Notes: a model not told the origin generated them from the sequence alone. A DNA stretch of 64,000 nucleotides from Lachnospiraceae bacterium UBA3814 (GCA_002368575.1 DFEA01000018.1:4053-68052); one strand, 5' to 3'. Shown: positions 18,660-27,720, counted from the first letter of the stretch. Program-made: numbers and translations.

Positions 18660-19709
18660 ATGAAAGCCGGAGTAGTACACGCAAAAAATGATATCAGGTA
18701 TGAGGACATCAAAAAGCCGGAGGTGGTCCCGGGAAAGGTCCTTGTAAAGGTCAAGTATACGGGGATCTGCGGTTCGGATGTTCCGAGGGTGAACGGCGAT
18801 GCCTGTCATTACTATCCGAATGTCCTCGGACATGAGTTTTCAGGGACGGTAGAGGAGGTCGGAGAGGGAGTGTCCTCCGTAAAGCCCGGAGACAGGGTAG
18901 CGGGAATACCTCTGGTACCCTGCATGAAGTGTCCGGATTGCCAGAAGGGTAATTATTCTCTCTGCAAAAAATACAGCTTCATAGGCTCGAGGGAGTTCGG
19001 AAGCTTTGCGGAATATGTGGTCGTACCCGAAAAGAACGTTGTAAAGTTTGATGAATCAATAGATTTTGATCAGGGAGCCTTTTTTGAGCCCGCTACCGTA
19101 GCTCTTCACGGTCTCAGAAGAGTGCCCTATGAGGGCGGCAGGACCGTAGCCATCCTCGGAGGGGGCACCATCGGAATGATGACCATGCAGTGGGCGAAGA
19201 TCTTCGGAGCAAAAAAGGTGGTGGTGTTTGATATAGTAGAGGAGAGACTTGACCTTGCAAGAAGGCTCGGAGCGGATTACGGGATCAATTCGGGCAGGGA
19301 AGGCTTTATGGACGAGGTGAATGAAATCACCGACGGCAGAGGCTTTGATTATGTTTACGAGACTGCCGGGAATACCATCACCATGAAGCTTGCATTTAAG
19401 CTTGCCGCAAACAAGGCTCAGGTATGCTTTATAGGAACACCGACGAGAGAGCTTTCGTTTACGGTGGATGAGTGGGAGAACATGAACCGTAAGGAATTTA
19501 CGCTGACCGGCTCCTGGATGAGCTATTCGGCACCCTTCCCCGGGGACGAATGGGAGCTAGCCGCGTATTATTTCAAGACAGGGCAGCTTAAATTTGACGA
19601 TTCCTTCATATTTAAGAAGATCCCTCTGTCACAGATCGCCGAGGCCTTTGAGATGTTTAAGACGCCCGGCACCGTAAAGGGCAAGATACTTATAGACAGC
19701 GAAGCTTAA
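18660..19709 (+). CDS. GatD-like zinc-dependent polyol-phosphate dehydrogenase
   Basis: A 349-residue medium-chain dehydrogenase. The catalytic zinc site is in GICGSD and LGHEFSG; the structural zinc cysteines are CMKCPDCQKGNYSLC; the NAD fold is AILGGGTIGMM. It closely recalls galactitol-1-phosphate 5-dehydrogenase GatD, including HYYPNVLGHEFSG, KYSFIGSREFG and the late motif GSWMSYSAPFPGDEWE. Substrate may be galactitol, galactitol phosphate or a related polyol. It lies 30 bases after the kinase behind an AAAAGGAGA site; the ATG codes for MKAGVV. Confidence 0.83.
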   Translation: MKAGVVHAKNDIRYEDIKKPEVVPGKVLVKVKYTGICGSDVPRVNGDACHYYPNVLGHEFSGTVEEVGEGVSSVKPGDRVAGIPLVPCMKCPDCQKGNYSLCKKYSFIGSREFGSFAEYVVVPEKNVVKFDESIDFDQGAFFEPATVALHGLRRVPYEGGRTVAILGGGTIGMMTMQWAKIFGAKKVVVFDIVEERLDLARRLGADYGINSGREGFMDEVNEITDGRGFDYVYETAGNTITMKLAFKLAANKAQVCFIGTPTRELSFTVDEWENMNRKEFTLTGSWMSYSAPFPGDEWELAAYYFKTGQLKFDDSFIFKKIPLSQIAEAFEMFKTPGTVKGKILIDSEA

Positions 19710-19742
19710 GATATCATATTGACTTGTAAGGAGGAAAGAAAA

Positions 19743-20756
19743 ATGGGAGTTGATGCAAGTAAGGTTCCGCAGATCACTTTGAATACCGGTGATAAGGTTC
19801 CCTGCATAGGCATGGGTACCTTCGGCTCGGACAGGTTCACGCCGGATCAGGTTTCGAATGCGGTTGCGGGCGCAATACGCGCGGGCTACAGGATGTTTGA
19901 CTGTGCGGCATGCTACGGCAACGAGGATCAGATAGGAAGGGTCTTCAAGGCCGCCTTTGACGAAGGCGTTGTAGAGAGAAAGGATCTCTACATCATGACG
20001 AAGGTGTGGAATGATATGCACAGGGAGGTTGAGAAATCCTGCAGAAAGAGCATTGAGGATCTTCAGTGCGATTATATCGATCTTTTCTTTATACACTGGC
20101 CTTTCCCCAACTATCATGCACCCGGATGCGATGTGGATTCGAGAAACCCTGACAGCAAGCCCTTCTCTGTTGCCGAGTTCATGGATACCTACAGACAGAT
20201 AGAGGCTCTGGTGGATAAGGGCCTGGTACGTCACATCGGCATCTCAAATATGACTATACCCAAGCTGAACGCGGTAATGGACAAATTCAGGATCAAGCCC
20301 GTCGCCTGTGAGATGGAGCTTCATCCCTGCTTCCAGCAGCAGGAGCTTTTCGATTATCTTAAAGCCCATGATATCCAGCCTATCGGCTTTATGCCCCTTG
20401 GCTCTCCGCAGAGACCGGAAAGGGATATCGTTGCTACCGACATAGCGGATATGCAGGTTCCGGAATTTAAGGCCATCGCTGAAAAGCACGGCGTTCACCC
20501 TGCGATAATAGCGCTTAAGTGGGCGGTTCAGAGAGGACAGATACCTATCCCGTTCTCCATTCATGAGATGGAATACACAAGCAACATAGAGTCAACGCTC
20601 ACCGAGCCCCTTACCGATGAGGAAATGGCCGTGATAGCGACTCTTGAAAAGAACAACCGTCTGGTAAAGGGACAGGTGTTCCTGTGGCCCGGCGCCGATG
20701 ACTGGCACGCCCTCTGGGATGAGAACGGCGTTATTACAGACTGCCCCGATGCATAA
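19743..20756 (+). CDS. Aldo/keto reductase
   Basis: A 337-residue NADPH-type aldo/keto reductase barrel. The tetrad is visible: Asp in FDCAACYGNE with Tyr in the same motif, Lys in IMTKVWND and His in FFIHWPFPN. A late GISNMTIPKLN and WAVQRGQIPIPFS region matches the cofactor site. It could reduce an aldose, ketose or a small aldehyde such as lactaldehyde; the context of a sugar-alcohol cluster favours a sugar. The ATG at 19743 follows AAGGAGGAAAG, about 33 bases after the GatD-like gene. Confidence 0.85.
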   Translation: MGVDASKVPQITLNTGDKVPCIGMGTFGSDRFTPDQVSNAVAGAIRAGYRMFDCAACYGNEDQIGRVFKAAFDEGVVERKDLYIMTKVWNDMHREVEKSCRKSIEDLQCDYIDLFFIHWPFPNYHAPGCDVDSRNPDSKPFSVAEFMDTYRQIEALVDKGLVRHIGISNMTIPKLNAVMDKFRIKPVACEMELHPCFQQQELFDYLKAHDIQPIGFMPLGSPQRPERDIVATDIADMQVPEFKAIAEKHGVHPAIIALKWAVQRGQIPIPFSIHEMEYTSNIESTLTEPLTDEEMAVIATLEKNNRLVKGQVFLWPGADDWHALWDENGVITDCPDA

Positions 20757-20775
20757 AAGAACATGAGGTTTAGAA

Positions 20776-21034
20776 GCAATTTTTCCGCACAACTGGGAAA
20801 AAGAAAAGTTCAGAAGGAAAAATTGCGTCAGTCAAATTATCCGAATGGTTTTGTAAGCTTATGGCATGATAATAAAGCAGGATAATTTGACCCCTGAGAA
20901 AGACGCAATTTTTCCACACAACTGGGAAAAAAGAAAAGTTCAGAAGGAAAAATTGCGTCAGTCAAATTATCCGAATGGCTTTGTAAGCTTATGGCATGAT
21001 AATAAAGCAGGATAATTTGACCCCTGAGAAAGAG
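20776..21034. repeat. Two tandem 129-bp hairpin-rich repeat units
   Basis: Copy 1 is 20776-20904 and copy 2 is 20905-21034, nearly identical. Each unit contains two inverted repeats: GCAATTTTTCC paired with GGAAAAATTGC, and GTCAAATTATCC paired with GGATAATTTGAC. So transcripts would show four long AT-rich hairpins between the reductase and GatZ-like genes. The A/T-rich arms suggest a MITE-like or REP-like element, or an mRNA processing and stability site. No coding potential was seen. Confidence 0.85.
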
Positions 21035-21091
21035 TAAAGGAGCCGGAAACTGCCGACTGCCCAATGTAAAAAACAGAAGAATATAAAAATT

Positions 21092-21117
21092 TCCGCCTGT
21101 GCAGCTGCACAGGCGGA
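21092..21117. promoter_or_regulatory. 26-bp perfect palindrome before the GatZ-like gene
   Basis: The two arms TCCGCCTGTGCAG and CTGCACAGGCGGA form an uninterrupted 26-base palindrome starting at 21092, ending 28 bases before the ATG. It could be a regulator site or a very stable 5' mRNA hairpin. It has no T-run on either side, so it is not an ordinary terminator. Confidence 0.6.
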
Positions 21118-21145
21118 GCAATACAACATACAGGAGAATCAGAAA

Positions 21146-22474
21146 ATGGATGCAATGAGATCGATCTTAGCCAAAAGAAAGGAGGGCATGACCTTTGCGG
21201 GCATTCCTTCGTACTGTACGGCCAATGATCTTGTGATAGAGGCCTGTCTGAAGCAGGCAAAGAGATTTGACGATTATATTCTGCTTGAGGCCACCGCGAA
21301 CCAGGTCAATCAGTTCGGCGGCTATACCGGAATGAAGCCTGCCGACTACCGGGATTTTGTATACAGGATCGCAGACAAGGTCGGCTTCCCAAAGGATAAG
21401 ATCATTCTTGGCGGAGATCATTTAGGGCCGCTTACCTGGGTGGACGAGCCGGAAAAGGATGCTATGGAAAAGGCCGTTGAGCTTGTGAAGCTCTTCGTAT
21501 CGGCCGGATATAAAAAGATACATCTGGATACCAGCATGAGAGTCGGTGATGATCCCACAGACAAGCCTCTGAGCGATGAAACGATAGCAAGAAGGGGCGC
21601 CGTACTTTACGAGGCCTGTGAGGAGGCATATCAGGAGCTTCTTAAGGAGAATCCCGACGAGCAGAGGCCTGCCTTCATTATAGGAAGCGAGGTTCCTATC
21701 CCGGGAGGCGCACAGGAGGTCGAGGATTCCCTTGCGGTCACAAAGCCTGAGGCTGTTGCAAAGACCCTTAAGACCTATGAGGAGCAGTTTGAAAAGCGCG
21801 GGATAAAGGATGCGTTTGGGAACATAATAGGGATAGTGGTCCAGCCCGGGGTCGAATTCGGCGACGCCGATTTCTTCAGGTATGACAGGGCGGAGGCAAG
21901 AGAACTGACAAGGGCCGTAAAGAAATACGATAATATCGTTCTTGAGGGTCATTCTACAGATTATCAGCCCGCCGAAGCCCTTAAGGAAATGGTTGAGGAC
22001 GGAATTGCCATACTTAAGGTGGGACCGGCACTTACCTTTGCTCTCAGGGAGGGCCTCTTCGCCCTTTCCATGATGGAAAAGATCCTGGTGCCCGAGGACA
22101 GGCAGGCTAGGTTTATAGAGGTCATGGAAGAGACCATGATGAAGAACCCCAAGGACTGGCAGAAGCATTATCACGGAACAGAGGAGGAAAAGGCCCTTAA
22201 GAGAAAATACAGCTTTTCCGACAGATGCAGGTATTACTTCGCGCAGCCCGAGATGCAGAAGGCAATAAACAGGCTGTTTGAAAACATGTCGGGGGTACAG
22301 ATACCCTTGAGCATGCTGCATCAGTATATGCCCTACCAGTACATCAAGGTTAGGGATGGAGTCCTTTCAATGGATCCCAGAGAGCTTGCGGAGGATTTCG
22401 TCGTACATGTGACGGAGGATTATAATTACGCGACCAAGCTCAATTACAGCATCGCGGACATTCATATAAAGTAA
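21146..22474 (+). CDS. GatZ/KbaZ-family protein (possible D-tagatose-6-phosphate 4-epimerase)
   Basis: A 442-residue TIM-barrel protein of the GatZ/KbaZ family: early GIPSYCTANDLVIEA, LLEATANQVNQFGGYTGM, the metal-binding style LGGDHLGP, LDTSMRVGDD and LEGHSTDYQ. GatZ was first described as the non-catalytic subunit of tagatose-bisphosphate aldolase, but family members in ABC-type galactitol pathways act as D-tagatose-6-phosphate 4-epimerases. No GatY aldolase or phosphofructokinase is in this cluster, so the epimerase role fits better. The start follows ACAGGAGAATC. Confidence 0.82.
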   Translation: MDAMRSILAKRKEGMTFAGIPSYCTANDLVIEACLKQAKRFDDYILLEATANQVNQFGGYTGMKPADYRDFVYRIADKVGFPKDKIILGGDHLGPLTWVDEPEKDAMEKAVELVKLFVSAGYKKIHLDTSMRVGDDPTDKPLSDETIARRGAVLYEACEEAYQELLKENPDEQRPAFIIGSEVPIPGGAQEVEDSLAVTKPEAVAKTLKTYEEQFEKRGIKDAFGNIIGIVVQPGVEFGDADFFRYDRAEARELTRAVKKYDNIVLEGHSTDYQPAEALKEMVEDGIAILKVGPALTFALREGLFALSMMEKILVPEDRQARFIEVMEETMMKNPKDWQKHYHGTEEEKALKRKYSFSDRCRYYFAQPEMQKAINRLFENMSGVQIPLSMLHQYMPYQYIKVRDGVLSMDPRELAEDFVVHVTEDYNYATKLNYSIADIHIK

Positions 22475-22500
22475 GAAGATATATTTTTCCTATGTTTTAG

Positions 22501-22529
22501 TTGCACAGCAGATGAGTTTACGCTATAAT
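22501..22529 (+). promoter_or_regulatory. Promoter of the sugar ABC importer operon
   Basis: TTGCAC (22501-22506) and TATAAT (22524-22529) are 17 bases apart. The leader to the first permease (start 22637) contains CGTTTTATGCAAAACG (22571-22586), an imperfect inverted repeat that may be a regulator site, and a hairpin with arms TCGAAGAA and TTCTTCGA just before the ribosome site. Confidence 0.75.
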
Positions 22530-22636
22530 CCTTTTGTGTGATTTGAACAAAAAGTAACACTTGTTTTGGCCGTTTTATGCAAAACGCACAAATACTCGAA
22601 GAATGTAAAGCATTTCTTCGAAAGGGGGTAAATAGA

Positions 22637-23611
22637 TTGAATAAGATCAAGCAGAATCCTTTTGTCAGAAAGGTGGGTTTTAACAGGGTCATTTTGTTTT
22701 GCGTGCTGATCCTCATGTATACCGCCTTCTGTATCCTCGTTCCGGGCTTTTTTGGAAAGGCCAGGATAATGAGCGTTCTTAATTACGTTTATTTCCTTGG
22801 CTTTCTGTCACTGGGCGTGACCTTTGTGATCGCCACCGGCGGCATCGACTTTTCCATAGGCCCCGTAATGTTCTGCTGCGCGCTGATCTCGGGGTATACG
22901 ATGATCTTCAGGGGTGCTCCCGTTATCGTTTCCCTGATAATGAGCATTATCATAGGCTTCCTCTTCGGGCTTTTTAACGGATATCTGGTTGCCTACTGGA
23001 CGATCCCTCCCTTCATAGTATCCATGGCTTCGATGAATATTGCCAAGGGTATTGCGGCGGTGTACACAAAGACTCAGTCCGTGAGCTGGCCCCTGTCGAC
23101 CGATCCGGTCAACGGCTGGTTCAGAAGCCTTGTGAGCGCCGGGGGCTTCCCCGTGGGGCTTTTGATATTCCTGATCGCTGCGGTGATCTGCATGGTGATC
23201 CTCAACAACACCAAGCCCGGAAGATATATCCTCTGTCTCGGCAGCAACCGCGAAGCGGTAAGGCTGTCCGGCGTGGACACCAAGAAGTGGGAAATGCTTG
23301 CCTATGTGATATGCGGAACTCTGGTCGGGATAGCGGCCATATTCTTCGTAGGAGCCTATACCACGGTTCAGCCGGGATACGGCGACCAGTATAACAACGA
23401 GGCCATAGCGGGCTGCGTAATGGGTGGAACCTCAATGGCCGGCGGTCTTGCCTCCATAGGCGGAACGGTTATCGGCGTGTTCATAATCTCCCTGCTGCAG
23501 GAGGGTATCCTTGCACTGGGATTTGCAAAGGATATACAGCTTATCGTTACGGGTATCATAGTTATTGTCGTCGTATATGCCGATGTTATGGCAAGGCGCA
23601 GGAAGAACTAA
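22637..23611 (+). CDS. Sugar ABC transporter permease 1 (RbsC/XylH type)
   Basis: A membrane permease of about 324 residues with some eight to ten hydrophobic segments and the family motif ATGGIDFSIGPVM plus a late GGTSMAGGLASIGGT loop. The likely start is TTG at 22637, eight bases after AAAGGGGG; an in-frame ATG at 22577 (344 residues) lacks a ribosome site and would add a polar tail. It should pair with the second permease at 25199 to form the pore of a ribose-type importer, with the ATPase gene between them. Confidence 0.85.
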   Translation: MNKIKQNPFVRKVGFNRVILFCVLILMYTAFCILVPGFFGKARIMSVLNYVYFLGFLSLGVTFVIATGGIDFSIGPVMFCCALISGYTMIFRGAPVIVSLIMSIIIGFLFGLFNGYLVAYWTIPPFIVSMASMNIAKGIAAVYTKTQSVSWPLSTDPVNGWFRSLVSAGGFPVGLLIFLIAAVICMVILNNTKPGRYILCLGSNREAVRLSGVDTKKWEMLAYVICGTLVGIAAIFFVGAYTTVQPGYGDQYNNEAIAGCVMGGTSMAGGLASIGGTVIGVFIISLLQEGILALGFAKDIQLIVTGIIVIVVVYADVMARRRKN

Positions 23612-23688
23612 AGGGCTGAACCGTTACGGAAGGCCTGAACAGGAAGGTACCCGCAGGTACGAAAACTACTACTGAGAGGAGCGGACAA

Positions 23689-25185
23689 ATGAGTGAAGCT
23701 ATCCTGACAATGGAGAATATCGATAAATCATTTCCCGGTGTGCATGCTCTTGACCATGTTCACTTTGATGTGAGAAGCGGCGAGGTGCACGCTCTCATGG
23801 GAGAGAACGGGGCAGGGAAGTCTACCCTGATGAAGGTGCTCACCGGTATCTATTCCAAGGATTCGGGGACGATAACCTTTGAAGGAAGGGAGATCGAATT
23901 TCATAATACCAGAGAGGCTCAGGATGCCGGTATAGTTATAGTGCATCAGGAGCTTAACATGGTGGGCGATCTGACCGTTGCCCAGAATATCTTTATCGGA
24001 CGTGAGTTCATGAAGGGCTTCAGGATCGATGACAAAAAGATGATAGATGAGTCCAACAAGCTTTTTGCCGAGCTTAAGATCGAGATAGATCCAAGAGCCA
24101 AGATGAGCGATCTTACGGTGGGCAAGCAGCAGATGTGCGAGATCGCAAAGGCCATCTCACATAAGGCCAAGGTCATCATCTTTGACGAGCCCTCGGCGGC
24201 CCTTACGGAGAAGGAGATCGAGGATCTGTTCGTCATAATAAGGGATTTAAGGGCCAAGGGGCTTGCGATAGTTTATATCTCACACCGTATGGACGAGATA
24301 AAGGTGATAACCGACAGGGTCACGGTAATGAGGGACGGCGGCTATGTAGGCACTCTTATTACAAGCGAGTGCAGCAAGGAGGATATCATCAACATGATGG
24401 TCGGCCGTGTCATCTATGAGGATCCCAAGACCGAGAGCCATGTTCCCAAGGATGCTCCGGTCGTGCTTAAGGTAGAGCACCTTAACGCCGGAAGGATGGT
24501 CCAGGATGTCAGCTTCGAATTACGAAAGGGTGAGATACTCGGCTTTTCCGGGCTTATGGGTGCCGGCAGGACAGAGACCGCAAGGGCTCTTTTCGGGGCT
24601 GATCCGAAGACCAGCGGAGACATATATGTCAACGGACAGAAGGTAACGATCAATTCTCCCCAGGATGCGGTTAAGCACGGGATAGGCTATCTTTCCGAGG
24701 ACAGAAAAAGATACGGGATCGTGGTCCAGAAATCCATTACGGAAAATTCCACTATGGCGTCCCTTGAAAACTACATGAACGGAGCCTTCATCAATAAGGC
24801 CGAGGAAAAGAAAATAACCGAGAAATACATCAAAGAGCTTGCCACAAAGACACCGAGCCCCGACACTCTGGTGGTCAATCTTTCGGGCGGCAACCAGCAG
24901 AAGGTGGTTATCGCCAAATGGCTGGTAAGAAACTGCGATATCCTTATCTTTGACGAGCCTACCAGAGGTATAGATGTAGGCGCGAAGAACGAGATATATA
25001 AGCTTATGAACAGGCTCGCCTCTGAGGGCAAATCCATTATAATGATCTCATCGGAGATGACAGAGATCCTTCGTATGAGCGACCGCATAGTTATAATGTG
25101 CGAGGGCAAGAAGACGGGTGAGCTGGATATTTCCGAGGCGACTCAGGAAAAGATCATGGATAAGGCAACGCGCGATATCGCATAG
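23689..25185 (+). CDS. Sugar ABC transporter ATP-binding protein (RbsA/MglA type)
   Basis: A 498-residue ATPase with two tandem nucleotide-binding domains, as in RbsA. The first has Walker A GENGAGKST, signature TVGKQQMCEIAKAI and Walker B IIFDEPSAALT; the second has a degenerate P-loop GLMGAGRTE, signature LSGGNQQKV and ILIFDEPTRGIDVG. It powers uptake of a monosaccharide or polyol. The gene lies between two permease genes, with start after GAGAGGAGCGG. Confidence 0.92.
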   Translation: MSEAILTMENIDKSFPGVHALDHVHFDVRSGEVHALMGENGAGKSTLMKVLTGIYSKDSGTITFEGREIEFHNTREAQDAGIVIVHQELNMVGDLTVAQNIFIGREFMKGFRIDDKKMIDESNKLFAELKIEIDPRAKMSDLTVGKQQMCEIAKAISHKAKVIIFDEPSAALTEKEIEDLFVIIRDLRAKGLAIVYISHRMDEIKVITDRVTVMRDGGYVGTLITSECSKEDIINMMVGRVIYEDPKTESHVPKDAPVVLKVEHLNAGRMVQDVSFELRKGEILGFSGLMGAGRTETARALFGADPKTSGDIYVNGQKVTINSPQDAVKHGIGYLSEDRKRYGIVVQKSITENSTMASLENYMNGAFINKAEEKKITEKYIKELATKTPSPDTLVVNLSGGNQQKVVIAKWLVRNCDILIFDEPTRGIDVGAKNEIYKLMNRLASEGKSIIMISSEMTEILRMSDRIVIMCEGKKTGELDISEATQEKIMDKATRDIA

Positions 25186-25198
25186 GGGGTTTCTTATA

Positions 25199-26179
25199 AT
25201 GACAAAGAAAAAATCGATTTTATCAGATCAGAGAGTTATCGTTCTTTTAGTTATCCTGGCGCTGGTGGTCATTTATATGATCTTCAGCAAAGAGTTCAGA
25301 CAGTACTCATCGATCCTGTCGATGCTGGATTTCTCATACTATGATGTCCTCATGGCGATAGGTGTCACCTTCCCGCTTATCACCGCGGGGGTAGACCTTT
25401 CAATAGGTACTGGAATGGTCTGCTATGCGCTTATCGCGGGAAGGCTCATAAGGGATCATAACGTTCCCGTTGTTGTGGCAATGCTTATCTGCATACTGTT
25501 GGGGTGCATCGTAGGGCTTGTGAACGGTATCCTTATCGGCGTGATGGGTCTTCCTCCGTTTCTTGCGACGCTTTGTACCTGTATGATAACCCGAGGCATA
25601 AGCTCCATGATAATGGCTACACCCTGGCCCACGACGAAGCAGCCCGGAGGGTGGTTCCACTCGATATTCAAGCTTACCTTCGGAACCGGGAGACAGGCCA
25701 CCAAGATACCGATAGGCTTTGTGCTGGTGGTGGTGCTTGTCCTGGTCATGGAATTTGTCCTTAATCATACCAAGTTCGGACGTTATACCATCGCCATAGG
25801 GAGCAACAAGGAGGCTATCACTCTTTCGGGTGTGAATGTAAAGTTCTATCATGTAATGGATTATGTTATCTGCGGAATGTTCGCGGGTATCGCGGCCATA
25901 GCCTATGCGGCGGTGGTTCCTACGGTACAGCCGGGTACCGGAGCGGGTCTTGAGCTTGACGCCATAGGAGGTGTATTTGTAGGAGGAGTTTCCGCTACCG
26001 GAGGTTACGGTTCGGTGCTCGGAACCCTTGCGGGAGTCTTTGTCATCGTCCTTCTTAAGACGGGACTTCCCTATGTGGGCCTTCAGGCCAACTGGCAGCA
26101 GATAATCACCGGTGCGGTCCTTATAGGTGCGGTCATCATCGATGTTATCAAGAGGAGAAGGCTGGCCAAGGAGCAGTGA
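25199..26179 (+). CDS. Sugar ABC transporter permease 2 (RbsC type)
   Basis: A 326-residue membrane permease (start ATG 25199, after GGGGGTTTCTT) with the family motif ITAGVDLSIGTGM and a terminal GGVSATGGYGSVLGTLAG loop. It is clearly different in sequence from the first permease, so the importer probably has a heteromeric pore. It is 13 bases after the ATPase gene and 61 bases before the binding protein. Confidence 0.87.
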   Translation: MTKKKSILSDQRVIVLLVILALVVIYMIFSKEFRQYSSILSMLDFSYYDVLMAIGVTFPLITAGVDLSIGTGMVCYALIAGRLIRDHNVPVVVAMLICILLGCIVGLVNGILIGVMGLPPFLATLCTCMITRGISSMIMATPWPTTKQPGGWFHSIFKLTFGTGRQATKIPIGFVLVVVLVLVMEFVLNHTKFGRYTIAIGSNKEAITLSGVNVKFYHVMDYVICGMFAGIAAIAYAAVVPTVQPGTGAGLELDAIGGVFVGGVSATGGYGSVLGTLAGVFVIVLLKTGLPYVGLQANWQQIITGAVLIGAVIIDVIKRRRLAKEQ

Positions 26180-26240
26180 TATGATATGCGGCGCATAAGC
26201 GCTTCATATAAAGAATTAATTTTAAAAAGGAGAGAAAAGT

Positions 26241-27512
26241 ATGAAAAAGAAATTACTTGCTACGTTACTTAGCGCGACGTTAGTGGCATCGATGCTTGCA
26301 GGCTGCGGCGCAGCGGCACCGGCATCGGCACCGGCTGAGGCACCTGCGGCGGAAGAGGCAGCTGAGGCTCCCGCAGAGGAAGAGGCTCCCGCAGAGGAAG
26401 CAGCTCCCGCAGAAGAGGCAGCGGAAGAGGCAGAGGCTCCTGCGGCAGCAGGCGGATCAGGCGAGTTCACCAGCGGAACACAGTTTGATGGTGTAGTAGC
26501 CAAGGAAGCTTACGAGTTCCCTGTAGACGTTAAGTCATTCCAGTCAACCTACTGGCAGGCAGCTCTTACAGGTATGGACATGGCAGCCGCAGAGCTTGGC
26601 GTTACCTACAATGCTCATGGCCCCAACTCCGAATCAGACATAGCTGATCAGGTAAATATGCTTAATTCTGACATTAACAGCAATCCTCCCGGAATCGCTC
26701 TTGCAGCATGCGATACGACATCTGTTCTTGATTCCTTAAAGGACTGCGCAGACAAGGGTATCCCTGTTATCGCTTTCGATACAGGTGTTGCTGATGCTCC
26801 CGAGGGCTCCATCGTAGCTACCATCGCTACTGATAATGTCCAGGCCGGTGAGGTTGCTGCCGAGAATATGTATAAGGCACTTAAGGATGTCATCGCTTCC
26901 GCTGAGGCTCAGGTAAGGATCGGTGAGGTAAACCAGGATGCTACGGCTCTTAACATCCAGCAGAGAGGCATGGGCTTCATCAACAAGATCGTTGATCTTA
27001 TCGTTGCAGACGGAAAGACCGTTGCTGTTGTTGGTAACGAGTTATATGTAAACAAGGCTAAGGAAGCTCACAGCGATCTTGCTGACGAGGCTTCAGCTGA
27101 TGTTGTTATCGAAGTTGCTGTTCCTGCACAGACTACTGTTGAGCTTTGCTCCACAGCTGCACAGGCTATCATGAGTAAGTCAGATACGATCGGTATCTTC
27201 GGTTCCAACCAGACCGCGGCAGAAGGTGTTCTTGCAGCTGATGCAAACCTTTCAATCCTTGGCTCTGATCCTGCAAACGGCGACGTTATCGGTATCGGAT
27301 TTGATGCCGGCTCAATAATCAAGGGCGCTATCGAGGATGGCACGATGTATGGTGCTGTTACCCAGTCTCCTCTGATGATGGGTTATTATACACTTTATGG
27401 TCTTACAATGGCTGCTAACGGCGATACCGTTGAGGATTTCCCGACAGCAGGTTATTGGTATGACGCTTCCAACATGAACGATTCCACGATCGCTCCTAAC
27501 CTTTATGACTAA
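26241..27512 (+). CDS. Sugar ABC transporter substrate-binding lipoprotein
   Basis: A 423-residue binding protein. Residues 1-22 are a lipoprotein signal ending in the lipobox LAGC, with Cys22 as the lipid anchor. Residues about 23-75 are a low-complexity Ala/Glu/Pro linker rich in APAEE, then a type I periplasmic-binding fold (SFQSTYWQAALTGMDMAAAE, PVIAFDTGVAD, IGFDAGSIIKGAIEDG). Codon use shifts to GCT/GTT forms relative to neighbours, suggesting high expression. The strong site AAAAAGGAGAGAAAAG precedes the ATG. The ligand is probably a hexose, deoxyhexose or polyol. Hairpin repeats start at its stop codon. Confidence 0.92.
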   Translation: MKKKLLATLLSATLVASMLAGCGAAAPASAPAEAPAAEEAAEAPAEEEAPAEEAAPAEEAAEEAEAPAAAGGSGEFTSGTQFDGVVAKEAYEFPVDVKSFQSTYWQAALTGMDMAAAELGVTYNAHGPNSESDIADQVNMLNSDINSNPPGIALAACDTTSVLDSLKDCADKGIPVIAFDTGVADAPEGSIVATIATDNVQAGEVAAENMYKALKDVIASAEAQVRIGEVNQDATALNIQQRGMGFINKIVDLIVADGKTVAVVGNELYVNKAKEAHSDLADEASADVVIEVAVPAQTTVELCSTAAQAIMSKSDTIGIFGSNQTAAEGVLAADANLSILGSDPANGDVIGIGFDAGSIIKGAIEDGTMYGAVTQSPLMMGYYTLYGLTMAANGDTVEDFPTAGYWYDASNMNDSTIAPNLYD

Positions 27513-27720
27513 GCTTGAAATTTCTTCCGGAAATTTCAAGCAAACCCAAGCTTCTGAAAGAAGCGAAGGGTAAGTTTGAAATTTCTTCCGGAAATTTCCG
27601 GCAAACCCAAGCTTCTGAAAGAAGCGAAGGGTAAGTTTGAAATTTCTTCCGGAAATTTCAAGCAAACCCAAGCTTCTGAAAGAAGCGAAGGGTAAGCTTG
27701 AAATATCTGCGGAATTTCAG
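27511..27720. repeat. Three tandem 61-bp hairpin repeats plus a partial fourth
   Basis: Units at 27511-27571, 27572-27632 and 27633-27693 are almost identical; a degenerate fourth runs to about 27720. Each unit has a 10-base stem CTTGAAATTT with AAATTTCAAG around CTTCCGG, and a small hairpin GCTTC-TGAAA-GAAGC. The array begins within the stop codon of the binding-protein gene. Such arrays after a highly expressed binding protein could protect the 3' end of its mRNA and damp downstream expression. Confidence 0.88.

Noticed and set aside
26222..26503. Minus-strand Ala/Ser-rich open frame
   Set aside because: It is the complement of the low-complexity linker of the sugar-binding lipoprotein.
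27511..27720. Possible CRISPR array
   Set aside because: The 61-bp units abut each other without unique spacers and carry internal hairpins; there are no cas genes.
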